Below, piece by piece: positions 26,063 through 35,212 of a DNA stretch of 64,000 nt (positions within the stretch are counted from its first letter, which is position 1; every line of letters begins with the position of its first letter). Made by a program: the position numbers and the translations under genes. Under the pieces are notes generated by a model. The model was not told where the DNA came from. It did not search any database and was given only the letters and a program-made list of their open reading frames with translations. The DNA is from RGIG5612 sp050944475 (GTDB lineage Bacteria > Bacillota > Clostridia > Lachnospirales > Lachnospiraceae): assembly GCA_050944475.1 (NCBI GenBank), contig JBMNRD010000003.1, positions 183,790 through 247,789 of the forward strand, written 5' to 3'.

Positions 26063-27025
26063 TTACATCTCCTTTCCAATGCAGCAGCATCTTACGAAAT
26101 GTCCGGGACTTACCTCTACATTTGGAGGATTATTGTGGCAATCGCTGCAGGCAAATGCACATCTTGGATTAAATGAGCAGCCCTCCGGCAGATTAACGGG
26201 ATCCGGCGGCAAACCTTTTATGGAATGCAGTCTCTTCTCACCCACTGCCATTGCGGGAAGTGAACCGAAAAGTCCCTTTGTATAAGGATGTGTTGCATAA
26301 TGGAAAATATCCGCCTTGCTTCCATATTCGACTATTTTCCCGGCATATATAACCGCTACCGTGTCACAGGTTTCAGCTACAACACCCAGATCGTGGGTAA
26401 TAAGAATCATGGAAGTATTATATTGTTCCTTAAGTTCACGGATAAGGTCCAGAACCTGAGCCTGAATGGTTACGTCCAGAGCTGTGGTAGGCTCATCTGC
26501 CAGCAGAAGCTCGGGATCGCAGGCCAGGGCCATGGCGATGACTACTCTCTGCTTCATTCCGCCGGAGAACTGATGAGGATACTCCACATATCTTTCTCTT
26601 GGGATTCCAACAAGCTCCAGCATATCTCCGGCCTTTTCCATGCCGGTCTTCTTATCATAATCGTTATGAAGGAGAAGAACTTCAAGGATCTGGCTGCCTA
26701 CAGACATAAGCGGATTCAGGGCTGTCATAGGATCCTGGAAAATCATTGCAGCCTTTTTACCCCTGAAATTACGCATTTCACTTTCGCTTTTTTTCAGAAT
26801 ATCCTCCCCGTCCATCAGGATTTCTCCGCCTGTGATTTTAGAAGCAACGTCCGGAAGAATTCTGAGGATAGACTTTGCAATTGTGGTTTTTCCCGCTCCT
26901 GTCTCACCAACGATGCCGATGGTCTTTCCCTTTTCAAGGCTGAAGCTTACACCATTGACAGCATGAACTGTTTTTCTGCTTTGTGTATAAATGACCCTCA
27001 GGTCTCTTACTTCAAGAAAACTCAT
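26063..27025 (-). CDS. Dipeptide/oligopeptide-type ABC transporter ATP-binding protein (DppD/OppD-like)
   Basis: A 320-residue ATPase with Walker A G-E-T-G-A-G-K-T-T, signature F-S-G-G-M-K-Q-R, Walker B L-L-L-A-D-E-P-T-T-A-L-D and the C-terminal oligopeptide-transporter extension with clustered Cys (C-S-F-N-P-R-C-A-F-A-C-S-D-C). It is the partner of the ATPase encoded immediately downstream (one base between the genes). Both drive the permeases at 27039 and 27899. This family carries peptides, nickel complexes, and in many gut Firmicutes and Thermotogae also oligosaccharides, so the ligand should not be assumed to be a peptide. Confidence 0.93.
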   Translation of the reverse strand: MSFLEVRDLRVIYTQSRKTVHAVNGVSFSLEKGKTIGIVGETGAGKTTIAKSILRILPDVASKITGGEILMDGEDILKKSESEMRNFRGKKAAMIFQDPMTALNPLMSVGSQILEVLLLHNDYDKKTGMEKAGDMLELVGIPRERYVEYPHQFSGGMKQRVVIAMALACDPELLLADEPTTALDVTIQAQVLDLIRELKEQYNTSMILITHDLGVVAETCDTVAVIYAGKIVEYGSKADIFHYATHPYTKGLFGSLPAMAVGEKRLHSIKGLPPDPVNLPEGCSFNPRCAFACSDCHNNPPNVEVSPGHFVRCCCIGKEM

Positions 27026-27038
27026 ACCGCGCCTCCCA

Positions 27039-27893
27039 TCAGTCTCTCAATTTCGGGTCAAGAGCGTCTCGAAGACCGTCCCCGACCAGGTTAAGCGCCA
27101 GTACGGTCAGGCCGATTGCGATGCCTGCAACGGTTATAAGATGTGGATAGTTGCGGATATAGTTCTTTCCATCTGAAAGCATTGCTCCCCATTCAGCATT
27201 TGGCGGCTGGATTCCCAGTCCGATGTATGAAAGAGATGCTGCCAAACCGATAGTTCCACCGATTGACATTGTTGTCATGACAATTGTCGGCTGGATTGTG
27301 TTCGGCATCAGATGCCTGAACAATATTGCCAGCTTGGAGCTGTTAATTGACTCCGCAGCTTCAATATACTCCTTGTTTCGTTCGGCCAAAGTCATGCCTC
27401 TTTGCATTCGTGTGCCTCCCGGTATGCCCCCTACAGTTAAGGCTATAACTGTGGCAAAGAATCCTGAACCCATGACTGCCGATACCAAAATGCAAAGCAT
27501 CATTCCGGGCAAGGCACTCCAAACGTCCATAATTCTCATTATCAGGTTTTCTACGGTTCCGCCGAAATATCCGGCAACAAGTCCGATGATTACACCGAAA
27601 ATATTACCGAACACTGCGGCAACAATTCCCAGAATAATTGAGTACTGTCCGCCGTAAAAGGTTCTTACCAGCAGATCTCTTCCCATGCTGTCGCAGCCAA
27701 ACGGATGCTCTGCGCATGGGGTGCATAGAATTGCTGTAAGGTCAATCTCATCTTTGTCGTATTTGCAAAAAAGCGGGCCAATGAAGCATACAAGTACGAT
27801 TGCTATAAAAAGAATCAATCCAAACTTTGCGCTCCAGCTTTTAACAAGTCGACGCAGGAAATCTTTGAATAAAGATGCTTTTTGATTTGTCAT
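27039..27893 (-). CDS. Dipeptide/oligopeptide-type ABC permease (DppC-like)
   Basis: A 284-residue inner-membrane permease with an N-terminal membrane helix, the conserved P-F-G-C-D-S-M-G-R-D-L-L segment, and the coupling-helix motif E-A-A-E-S-I-N-S-S-K-L-A-I-L-F-R-H-L-M-P-N, which contacts the ATPases. About six membrane segments. The reading frame begins at a GTG (27902), but GGGGTGA serves as the ribosome site for the ATG at 27893. It forms the channel with the permease encoded upstream. Confidence 0.92.
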   Translation of the reverse strand: MTNQKASLFKDFLRRLVKSWSAKFGLILFIAIVLVCFIGPLFCKYDKDEIDLTAILCTPCAEHPFGCDSMGRDLLVRTFYGGQYSIILGIVAAVFGNIFGVIIGLVAGYFGGTVENLIMRIMDVWSALPGMMLCILVSAVMGSGFFATVIALTVGGIPGGTRMQRGMTLAERNKEYIEAAESINSSKLAILFRHLMPNTIQPTIVMTTMSIGGTIGLAASLSYIGLGIQPPNAEWGAMLSDGKNYIRNYPHLITVAGIAIGLTVLALNLVGDGLRDALDPKLRD

Positions 27894-27898
27894 TTTAA

Positions 27899-28861
27899 TC
27901 ACCCCTTTGCCTTGCTTTGTGCCACGCGTTTTCTGGAATACTGAGCCTTGATTCGAGGATCAATGAATCCATATATCAGATCCATCAAAAGCATTGCAAT
28001 TCCCGTAAATGCTGCAAAGAATACTACGCAGCCGCATACAACGGGTCTGTCTCGCTGGTTAACACCTGAAAGCATGTAGGCTCCGACACCCGGAATGGAG
28101 AAAACGCTTTCCATAACAGGGGATCCCGCAACAAGATGTGCCAAACCTCCGCCGATACCGGTTATAATCGGCATAAACGCATTTGGAAGCATGTGTTTTC
28201 TTACAACGACCTTTTCTTTCTGTCCTTTTGAACGTGCTGTTGTTATATAATCCGCACGTATTACCTCCAGCATGGCTGATCTGGCCTGTCTCGCATTTAT
28301 TGCAATTCCGCCAAGCGACGAGCATATGATCGGCAGGACATAATGTGCCGGCGTTCCGATTCCATATGCAGGAAGCCAGTTAAGCTTAAGTGAGAACAGA
28401 ATTATAAATTCAAGCGCTACCCAGAAACCGGGAGCTGAAATGAATATCATTGCGATAACCATTGTCAGGGAATCCTGCCACTTGCCTTCGTGAGTTGCGG
28501 CAAATATGCCAAGATATGTTCCTAAAAATACGTTAAGCACCATTCCGCCAATTCCGATAAGGAGTGTGCGTGGAAGTCTTGACGCAAGCTCTTCCATAAC
28601 CGGAACTCCGAATTTCCAGGAAATTCCGAAGTCAAATTTTATAAATGAATTATACATATAGGTAGCAAGCTGGATAATGTAAGGCCGGTCAACTCCCATT
28701 TCCGCTCTTTTTGCTGCCAGGACTTCTGTTGTAGCATCAAGTCCTAACTGCAATTTTGCAGGATCACCGGGGACCAGATACATAAGGGTGAAACCAACCA
28801 GGCCTGCTGCCCAGATAATCAATATGAGAGAAATTAATCTTCTTAATACGTATCTTCCCAT
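27899..28861 (-). CDS. Dipeptide/oligopeptide-type ABC permease (DppB-like)
   Basis: A 320-residue inner-membrane permease. The N-terminal helix ends in the classical L-M-Y-L-V-P-G-D-P family motif, a soluble segment follows, then five further helices and the coupling loop A-D-Y-I-T-T-A-R-S-K-G-Q-K-E-K-V-V. The C-terminal P-V-V-C-G-C-V-V-F-F segment replaces the common D-Y-P-V-V-Q-G. It is the first permease after the binding protein, separated from it by a stem-loop. It has a good AAAGGGAG ribosome site. Confidence 0.92.
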   Translation of the reverse strand: MGRYVLRRLISLILIIWAAGLVGFTLMYLVPGDPAKLQLGLDATTEVLAAKRAEMGVDRPYIIQLATYMYNSFIKFDFGISWKFGVPVMEELASRLPRTLLIGIGGMVLNVFLGTYLGIFAATHEGKWQDSLTMVIAMIFISAPGFWVALEFIILFSLKLNWLPAYGIGTPAHYVLPIICSSLGGIAINARQARSAMLEVIRADYITTARSKGQKEKVVVRKHMLPNAFMPIITGIGGGLAHLVAGSPVMESVFSIPGVGAYMLSGVNQRDRPVVCGCVVFFAAFTGIAMLLMDLIYGFIDPRIKAQYSRKRVAQSKAKG

Positions 28862-28885
28862 ATAGATTGCTCCCTTTCTTTATAT

Positions 28886-28923
28886 AATGACGCCCGACCG
28901 GATTTATGCGGCCAGGCGTCATT
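28886..28923 (-). other. Stem-loop between binding-protein and permease genes
   Basis: AATGACGCC (28886-28894) pairs perfectly with GGCGTCATT (28915-28923), enclosing a GC-containing loop with inner complementarity. It is followed on the minus strand by ATATAAAG rather than a T-run, so it is more likely an mRNA 3'-protecting element or partial attenuator after the binding protein cistron. Confidence 0.55.
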
Positions 28924-28966
28924 CATTTTATTAAACTGCTTGGTGCTGTCAGCTTAAACTGTCAGC

Positions 28967-31351
28967 TTATTTGTCACCGGCCGGCTCAACTGTATTCGGG
29001 CTGGTAATCTGCCACTTCTGGATGAGTTTCTCTCTGTCTGCCCACTGAGCGCCCATTGTCGGGTTACCCTTGTCGCCATCCTCAAGCCCGTCAAGTGTCA
29101 TAAGTCCCTTATCTTCTGTAACGTTCCTGAAGCGCCATACAAGATCACCCCCGGCAAGCGTGTTATTGCAGGCTACGATAACCATTCCTTCAGAGTCGTT
29201 CTTCATGACATACCATGTAACGTCTCCGGCAGGGGTTCCGACCTCAAGATATGTGAATATCTCAAAAGCAGCATTCCCTGAGAGATTTTCAACGATTACG
29301 GGAGTTCCGCTTTTTGCGGATGCATCTTCGCCTTCAGCTCCTCCGGTTTCAGCTTCCGGTGTTTCCCAGTTTGCCGGTACCATTGTACCTTTTTCTTTGT
29401 CTACTGTAAATACCGGAGCCGGGTTGTCCACATCCGCCCATCCGGCATTAAGGAGTCTATCCATGTCACCGGATACAGGTGATGCCGAAAGTGCTACATT
29501 CCCGTCAGAGTCAATTTCGAAAGTGCCTCCTGTAGAAATGTTTTCACCTACGCAGTTGTTGCACTCAAGTTTGTATGTTCCGTCTGCATTCAACGTAAGT
29601 GTGAAGTCATGTTCTTTGTTTCCAAAGTTTGCGGCTTCGCTGTAGGTATATGTTCCGGCAAAGTCTGCGGAAAGGTTCTTATCAGATGCCACAGGTCTAA
29701 CTGTTACGGCAGTTTCTTCCTTGGTAACCTGTCCCGCGTATGTAGATGCACCCGGAGTTGTGATAGTTTCACGTTTGTAAAGTTTTATGATTTCCTTTGA
29801 ATAGATATAACATGTTGAGTTATATGCCAACGGATAAATGTAACCGTTTTCAAGTGCGTAATCAATAACTGCCTTGAGTGATTCATCGCCGCGTGTAGCA
29901 TCATCCTGAGCTGCGTTAATCAGTTCAACAAGTTTTTTATCACGGATGAAGTTCAGTGACCACTTGTCTGTACCGTCTTCGTTAGAGTTCTTGTCCCCGA
30001 GAGGTAGTCCAAGAGAATTTGCGAAGTTTGTTCCGCCCATTCCTGTGAAAAGGAGGAGATCCCACTGTGCAGGATCAGATGAACTTGTCTGGAAGATTGT
30101 GGGGTCAACACTGGCCAGATGACATGTGATTCCAAGCGCCATAAGCTGAGCCATGATAGACTGTGCCGCATTCTTTTCAACTTCAGAGGATTTGCACATG
30201 ATTGCGAAATCCTGCCCGTCATAACTTGATTTCTCAAGATATTCTTTTGCTTTATCTATATCAGCATCTCCGCAATAATAAGAATCGTTCTCCCACTCAA
30301 CATTGAAATCAGGGAATCCCGCATGTCCAAGTGTAAGCATCGGGAGGTAAGATGCGCCCATAACCTGAGCGATAGCGCTTGAGTCAAGTGCATAGTAAAT
30401 TGCAAGGCGAAGGTTTTCATCCTCAAGGAATACATTTGAGGGATCCATATTAAGTTGCATGAATGAATAATCTTGTGCAATCTGCTCATCTACAACATAT
30501 TTATCAGCATAGTCTGTTCTGAATTTTTCAATGGATGCTTTCTGGTTAACATAATCGCAGTAATCAATTGTTCCTTTTTCAAGAGCAACTTCAGCTGTAG
30601 CCGCTTCAGAAATTACCTCATAAGTAATCTGCTGAACTGTTGCTGTGTGAAGATTCATACGGTTTGAAACGTCTTCATCCGTGTTGAGTGCCCAGTAGTC
30701 TTTATTTGCCCAAAGGGTCATATGGTTACCGGTCACGAAATCAACTACAAGATAGTTGCCTGTTCCGACAGGCTGCTTTGCGAAGTCATTTCCGCTATAC
30801 TGTGAATCAAAGATATAAGCTCTGAACATCGGGAACTCATAGCTCTTGATTGAAGTCGGTTTGTCTTTCCAATGAATACGGAATGTATAATCGCCAACCG
30901 CTTCATAAGAATCAACCAGTTCGAAGTTAATAGCTTCGCCTGATTTGATAAGCCAGTCATAAGAAGCCACAACGTCTTCAGCTGTGATTTCGTTGCCCTC
31001 GCTGTCTTTGATTGTCTCATAAAGGTGAATGTCCCATGCAAGGCCTTCATTGAGAACATCATAGCTCTTTGCAAGATTGCTCATGATTTCATTGTTTTCG
31101 TTAAGATCAAACAATGTCTCATAGATATTCCAATAGAACTCATTCTTTGGAGTGCTTGTTCCTGCTGTCGGCTCAAGATGCTCAATATCCATACGGGTTG
31201 CCATTGTGATATCTCTGTAAAGACCGTCAATTGTTCCGTACTCTTTAGCGTACTTATCCCAATTGTCAGCAGTGCCGGTGCCGCCGCCTGCGCACGCGCC
31301 AAGACTGATGACCATGGTAAGAGCCAAGAGCATAGCTAATACTTTTTTCAT
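28967..31351 (-). CDS. Extracellular solute-binding lipoprotein (SBP_bac_5) with extra C-terminal domain
   Basis: A 794-residue exported lipoprotein. The signal peptide ends in a lipobox (L-G-A-C-A) near residue 20. About residues 35-560 form a family 5 (DppA/OppA-type) binding protein with M-D-I-E-H-L-E-P, W-K-D-K-P-T-S and G-T-G-N-Y-L stretches. The remaining 230 or so residues are extra: a beta-rich part (G-T-Y-T-Y-S-E-A, T-L-N-A-D-G-T-Y-K-L) that resembles lipocalin-like or secreted-domain repeats, an E/G/A-rich linker, then a final Trp-rich part. Usual family members are about 530-600 residues. The ATG at 31351 follows AAGGAGGAG. It is first in the transporter operon and divergent from the LysR genes. 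Confidence 0.9.
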   Translation of the reverse strand: MKKVLAMLLALTMVISLGACAGGGTGTADNWDKYAKEYGTIDGLYRDITMATRMDIEHLEPTAGTSTPKNEFYWNIYETLFDLNENNEIMSNLAKSYDVLNEGLAWDIHLYETIKDSEGNEITAEDVVASYDWLIKSGEAINFELVDSYEAVGDYTFRIHWKDKPTSIKSYEFPMFRAYIFDSQYSGNDFAKQPVGTGNYLVVDFVTGNHMTLWANKDYWALNTDEDVSNRMNLHTATVQQITYEVISEAATAEVALEKGTIDYCDYVNQKASIEKFRTDYADKYVVDEQIAQDYSFMQLNMDPSNVFLEDENLRLAIYYALDSSAIAQVMGASYLPMLTLGHAGFPDFNVEWENDSYYCGDADIDKAKEYLEKSSYDGQDFAIMCKSSEVEKNAAQSIMAQLMALGITCHLASVDPTIFQTSSSDPAQWDLLLFTGMGGTNFANSLGLPLGDKNSNEDGTDKWSLNFIRDKKLVELINAAQDDATRGDESLKAVIDYALENGYIYPLAYNSTCYIYSKEIIKLYKRETITTPGASTYAGQVTKEETAVTVRPVASDKNLSADFAGTYTYSEAANFGNKEHDFTLTLNADGTYKLECNNCVGENISTGGTFEIDSDGNVALSASPVSGDMDRLLNAGWADVDNPAPVFTVDKEKGTMVPANWETPEAETGGAEGEDASAKSGTPVIVENLSGNAAFEIFTYLEVGTPAGDVTWYVMKNDSEGMVIVACNNTLAGGDLVWRFRNVTEDKGLMTLDGLEDGDKGNPTMGAQWADREKLIQKWQITSPNTVEPAGDK

Positions 31352-31451
31352 TTTTCTCCTCCTTATTATGAATCTATGTGGACCCTTTTCCACACTTTAT
31401 CACTCTTGGATTCTATCAATCGTAATTTCTATAGGCAATTCGTTTTTAATT

Positions 31452-31481
31452 TTGACTTATACAGAAACGGAAAATTACAAT
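31452..31481 (+). promoter_or_regulatory. Putative promoter of the LysR pair
   Basis: TTGACT (31452-31457), an 18-base spacer and TACAAT (31476-31481) on the plus strand, upstream of the first LysR gene. The spacer coincides with a 19-bp element that recurs downstream of the second LysR gene, so regulation at this promoter is likely. Confidence 0.5.
31457..31475 (+). repeat. 19-bp regulatory-type repeat, copy A
   Basis: TTATACAGAAACGGAAAAT. It matches copy B at 33378-33396 (read on the minus strand) at 18 of 19 positions. Copy A lies in the divergent region between the ABC importer operon and the LysR pair. Confidence 0.6.
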
Positions 31482-31530
31482 TGCTTTTTGTTTTGCTCTG
31501 CAATAATATATTGATAAGGAGGCTGATAAC

Positions 31531-32433
31531 ATGACCATAGAACAAATGCACGAATTTGTCGTATTAGCTGAAGAACGCAACTACCTGGTTGCCGCCGACA
31601 TTCTTTTTACAACCCAGGCAACTCTTTCCAGGCACATAATGGCCATGGAAGAAGAATTGGGCTTCCGGCTTTTTTCAAGGAGTACAAAAAAAGTAGAGCT
31701 TACCCCGGAGGGCAACCGTTTTCTTCTTTACGCAAGAAATGCTGTTCGTATTCAGAACGCCTACAAAGCCGCCATAAAGAGGGTCAAAGAAAAGCAGGAT
31801 GGCATACTCCGTGTCGGGTACAGTCCTCTTGTCACCTTCTACATGCTTGCAGACCATCTGACACATTTCATGGCTGAAAATTCAGATTTGGACGTTAAAA
31901 TTTCCGAAGGCAGCAGCGAAGAACTTATGCAGGCTGTCCGTGAAGGTGCTCTTGAAGTGGCCCTGATACAGGAAAATCCTTTTGAAAAACCGAAAAACAT
32001 TGACTTTATCCGTTTTTCCACTGATACCATGGCCGCAATCCTCCCCAAAAATCATCCGCTGGCAAACCGTGAATGTCTGGAGCTTCAGGAACTCAAAGAC
32101 GAAAAATTTGTGTTTGCCCCTCTTAATTCAGAGCCGGCTTTGGTTAAACTTGAAGCCATGCGAAGGTGCGGTTTCGAACCGAATATAGTCCAAAGCGGCA
32201 TAGTGGGCCACAGCATGTATGACTGGGTTGCAGGTTCTGATTGTATTGCTCTTGACTGGAAAGTTCCGGCGCTCCATCACAACAATGATGCAGTCTCTCT
32301 GGTTAACGTTTATCCGCCGCTTTACTCAAATTCATTAGTAATATATAAAAAAGATCTTGTTACGCCGGCCGGAAGGAGGCTTCTTAAACATTTCGAGGAA
32401 AATTCCACGGCGAAGGAGATGATACAGCCATGA
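31531..32433 (+). CDS. LysR-family transcriptional regulator (first of a pair)
   Basis: A 300-residue LysR-type regulator. The N-terminal winged helix begins M-T-I-E-Q-M-H-E-F-V-V-L-A-E-E-R-N-Y and contains the recognition helix A-T-L-S-R-H-I-M-A-M-E-E-E-L-G. The remainder is a periplasmic-binding-like effector domain (about residues 90-295). It is divergent from the SBP_bac_5 importer operon and has an AAGGAGG site. The gene overlaps the following LysR gene by four bases, so the two proteins are made in coupled amounts. Confidence 0.92.
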   Translation: MTIEQMHEFVVLAEERNYLVAADILFTTQATLSRHIMAMEEELGFRLFSRSTKKVELTPEGNRFLLYARNAVRIQNAYKAAIKRVKEKQDGILRVGYSPLVTFYMLADHLTHFMAENSDLDVKISEGSSEELMQAVREGALEVALIQENPFEKPKNIDFIRFSTDTMAAILPKNHPLANRECLELQELKDEKFVFAPLNSEPALVKLEAMRRCGFEPNIVQSGIVGHSMYDWVAGSDCIALDWKVPALHHNNDAVSLVNVYPPLYSNSLVIYKKDLVTPAGRRLLKHFEENSTAKEMIQP

Positions 32434-33308
32434 AATTTCAGTACCTGCGTGAATTTATCATTGCCGCCCGTTCAAATAAGTTGCAGGATGCCGCTTCAGA
32501 ACTGGGGATTTCCCTGTCTGTTCTTTCTAAACATATAAAGTCCATGGAAATGGAACTGGGGGTTCCGCTTTTCATCCGTTCCCATCATACTGTTCTTTCG
32601 CAATACGGACGTATAATGCTGCCTTATGCGCAGGAGCTTGTTGCCCTGCAAAATGAATATAACGCCGACTTTGCAAAAGATGCCGCCAAACCTTCCGAAG
32701 TTTTAAAGGTTGCCCTCTCTTCAAACCAGTTCCGCGAGCATCACTCTATGCTCTTAGAAAACTTTATGCTTTCCAATCCTAACCTTCCTGTAGAGACTTT
32801 AGAGTGTGAAAATTCCGAACTGGAAGGCTATGTTCTTGCCGGTAAATGTGATCTGGCTTTTGTGCGTTCCCGCGCAAATCACGAAAGAAATCCGGAGCTT
32901 GTTTACTTTCCGATATGTGCTGACCGGATGGTGGCATTTATTCCCGCGGGTCATCCGCTTTCCGGCAGAGAAAGTATAAGTTTTGCTGATTTAAAAGATG
33001 AAAAAATCCTTTTAAGATCTGACAACTTCATCAGTAACCAAGCTTGTCTTGAAGGATTTGAAAAAGCCGGCATTTCACCGAATATATCATTTGCCGGAAC
33101 ATTTGCCGTCTATGACATGGTAAAAAAAGGGGAAGGCATCTCTTTCTATCTGGCACCTTCTCGTTCCAGCCGGCATGACAGCAGTCTCAGTGTGGTACCT
33201 GTAGTGCCTGCAATCTACAGTTTTGTGGACCTGGTGTACAAACGCGGAAGGCCGGCAAAGCAGATGACAATTTTTTTGGAGTATATGCTTCTGAATGCAC
33301 AGGTATAA
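32430..33308 (+). CDS. LysR-family transcriptional regulator (second of a pair)
   Basis: A 292-residue LysR-type regulator, distinct in sequence from its neighbour. The DNA-binding domain has F-I-I-A-A-R-S-N-K-L-Q-D-A-A-S-E-L-G-I-S-L-S-V-L-S-K-H-I and L-G-V-P-L-F-I-R; the effector domain follows. An A-T-G-A overlap joins it to the first LysR gene. Two adjacent coupled LysR proteins could form heterodimers or control the operons on either side. Targets are probably the importer operon and the hydrolase/deacetylase genes that flank the pair. Confidence 0.9.
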   Translation: MKFQYLREFIIAARSNKLQDAASELGISLSVLSKHIKSMEMELGVPLFIRSHHTVLSQYGRIMLPYAQELVALQNEYNADFAKDAAKPSEVLKVALSSNQFREHHSMLLENFMLSNPNLPVETLECENSELEGYVLAGKCDLAFVRSRANHERNPELVYFPICADRMVAFIPAGHPLSGRESISFADLKDEKILLRSDNFISNQACLEGFEKAGISPNISFAGTFAVYDMVKKGEGISFYLAPSRSSRHDSSLSVVPVVPAIYSFVDLVYKRGRPAKQMTIFLEYMLLNAQV

Positions 33309-33377
33309 ATTGTGTTTAAAATTTTTGGAGAAATACTCCGGAGCACCCTTTAATTTCGCTGCCCATCTAGTACCCCC

Positions 33378-33396
33378 ATTTTCCGTTTCCGTATAA
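33378..33396 (-). repeat. 19-bp regulatory-type repeat, copy B
   Basis: Read on the minus strand TTATACGGAAACGGAAAAT, 18 of 19 identical to copy A at 31457-31475, in inverted orientation relative to it. It lies between the second LysR gene and the hydrolase at 33482, about 85 bases before that start codon. Confidence 0.6.
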
Positions 33397-33481
33397 ATTA
33401 TTCAACTAAAAGAATTGATGATATCTTTTCTTGTTTGTAATATTTTATTAAGCAAAATATTTTGACCGAGAGGATTCAAAT

Positions 33482-35134
33482 ATGAATAAAAATTATACAT
33501 ATCCCGGAATTGAACTCTGGGACGACGAAACATGGAAAGATGCCGACGCGCCGATACATCCGATAGTAAAGAAACTGACCGTCGCCGGTTTTGAAAAACT
33601 TCATGACACATACGAAACCGGAGCATTTGCGGGCCGCACCGATGGATACCGGAATGCAAAAAGCAACATGTATATATTTTCGGATGTAACTGCACCTTTT
33701 GAAGCAATGGGGCAGGAAGTCCACATCACCTCAATGGGTTTTACGGCATGGATTGCGTTCATACCGGAACACCATTCCGCAAAAACTCCGATTCTGTTAA
33801 TATTTCACAATGCCAACCTGAAAAATCCATACTGGGCTATGGAAACCATAAAATATTATGAAAGCACGGCCAAAAAAGCCGCCGCCGAAGAATTTGTGCT
33901 TCACATAATCGTTCAGGACGGCACTTTTGCAGCCGGAATCTATATGGATATCCTTCTGGAACTTTCCGCGCTCTGGCGTTTGGATATGTCCGGGGTATAT
34001 CTTGATGTTTCGCTTCTGGATGAAAAACCGGAGGGAACTTTTTCATTTAACGGTATCCCCTGCGTGGATGCCGCCGAAAAATGGATTGCCCCTATAGCCC
34101 ATCAATATATCTGTTCCAATCTTAACAAACATAATCCTGAATTTGACAGGGAAGCGTTGGTGCATTCCGCATTGGGCCGGGAAATGGCCAAAGGCATGCG
34201 CTGGGAGAAAGAATACCGCAGATGGGATGATCCCGGCCTGCTTGCCGAATTTGCAGATAAAGGGCTTTTACTCGAAGGTCACATCTGTGAGGGGGAAAGA
34301 TGGCTCTCTGTTGTTCCGGCAAATGCATTTGCTGACGGCCCTCTTCCCCTTTTTGTCTGTACAAAAGAAGTCCGTCCGTCCAGCGAATTCCAGTCTTTGA
34401 CGGCATTCCAGTTCTATTCGCATTTTATCGACATTGCTGCCCAGGGGCATTTCATGATTCTTTTCTTTGCAATGGAAAGCGCGGACGACAATGAGCTTTT
34501 AACGGATATTCTTGAGGACGCTCATAACCTTTACGGATACGACAGATCCAGAGTCTATATCACCGGTCAGAGTCACAACGGTTATATTGCCCTTGAGATG
34601 GTAAGACGTCATCCGGAAACATTTGCCGGAATCGCAACTCTCAATGACAGGCACGGAATTGCCTCCCCGAACTTTACCATGGACACAATTCCGGTGTCGG
34701 ATGAAATGATAGAATCCTTTGCGGCATATGACATCCCTCTGATCAATATCTGCGGTGCCATTGAAAATGTGTTTCCACACACTGAACGCGGAAGCAAGGA
34801 CTTTGAAGTACAGGTAGATGCCTTTCACCGTCGCCTGAAAGCCTTCAGATGTCCTGATAAATCCGATGATGAAATCATCGCGGCACTGGATAGCAGCGAT
34901 AAAGCCAACCGAATCAACGGTGTTCCGGGCGATATTTCCGAAACAACATTTTCCATGGGCTTTGAGGTCTACATTTCTGATATACTTAACAAGGAGGGCA
35001 AGCGCCATCTGAGATTTGTAACCCTTGAAAATCTGCCTCATATGATTTCTCCGCAGATGGCAGAGCTTTCCTGGTCTTTCCTTAAACGCTTTAAAAGGAA
35101 TCCGAAGACCGGAGAAATCGTGGAACTTTATTAA
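33482..35134 (+). CDS. Large alpha/beta hydrolase, esterase-like
   Basis: A 550-residue protein whose C-terminal half is a serine hydrolase: the nucleophile elbow G-Q-S-H-N-G at about residues 362-367 within Y-D-R-S-R-V-Y-I-T-G-Q-S, I-P-L-I-N-I-C-G in the strand before the usual acid, and a late His in E-N-L-P-H-M-I-S-P. This layout resembles polyhydroxybutyrate-depolymerase/feruloyl-esterase-like enzymes. The N-terminal 300 residues repeat an Ig/esterase-like beta framework (A-W-I-A-F-I-P, W-L-S-V-V-P-A-N) and may be a degenerate second copy. No signal peptide is seen, so action on an imported compound is likely. A GAGAGGA site precedes it. Substrate unknown. Confidence 0.75.
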   Translation: MNKNYTYPGIELWDDETWKDADAPIHPIVKKLTVAGFEKLHDTYETGAFAGRTDGYRNAKSNMYIFSDVTAPFEAMGQEVHITSMGFTAWIAFIPEHHSAKTPILLIFHNANLKNPYWAMETIKYYESTAKKAAAEEFVLHIIVQDGTFAAGIYMDILLELSALWRLDMSGVYLDVSLLDEKPEGTFSFNGIPCVDAAEKWIAPIAHQYICSNLNKHNPEFDREALVHSALGREMAKGMRWEKEYRRWDDPGLLAEFADKGLLLEGHICEGERWLSVVPANAFADGPLPLFVCTKEVRPSSEFQSLTAFQFYSHFIDIAAQGHFMILFFAMESADDNELLTDILEDAHNLYGYDRSRVYITGQSHNGYIALEMVRRHPETFAGIATLNDRHGIASPNFTMDTIPVSDEMIESFAAYDIPLINICGAIENVFPHTERGSKDFEVQVDAFHRRLKAFRCPDKSDDEIIAALDSSDKANRINGVPGDISETTFSMGFEVYISDILNKEGKRHLRFVTLENLPHMISPQMAELSWSFLKRFKRNPKTGEIVELY

Positions 35135-35212
35135 ATTGATCGGAATAAATAAATTTATTGATAAAATATAAAACTTCAGACAACCTGCACCGGTTATAAA
35201 ACGAGGAAAACC

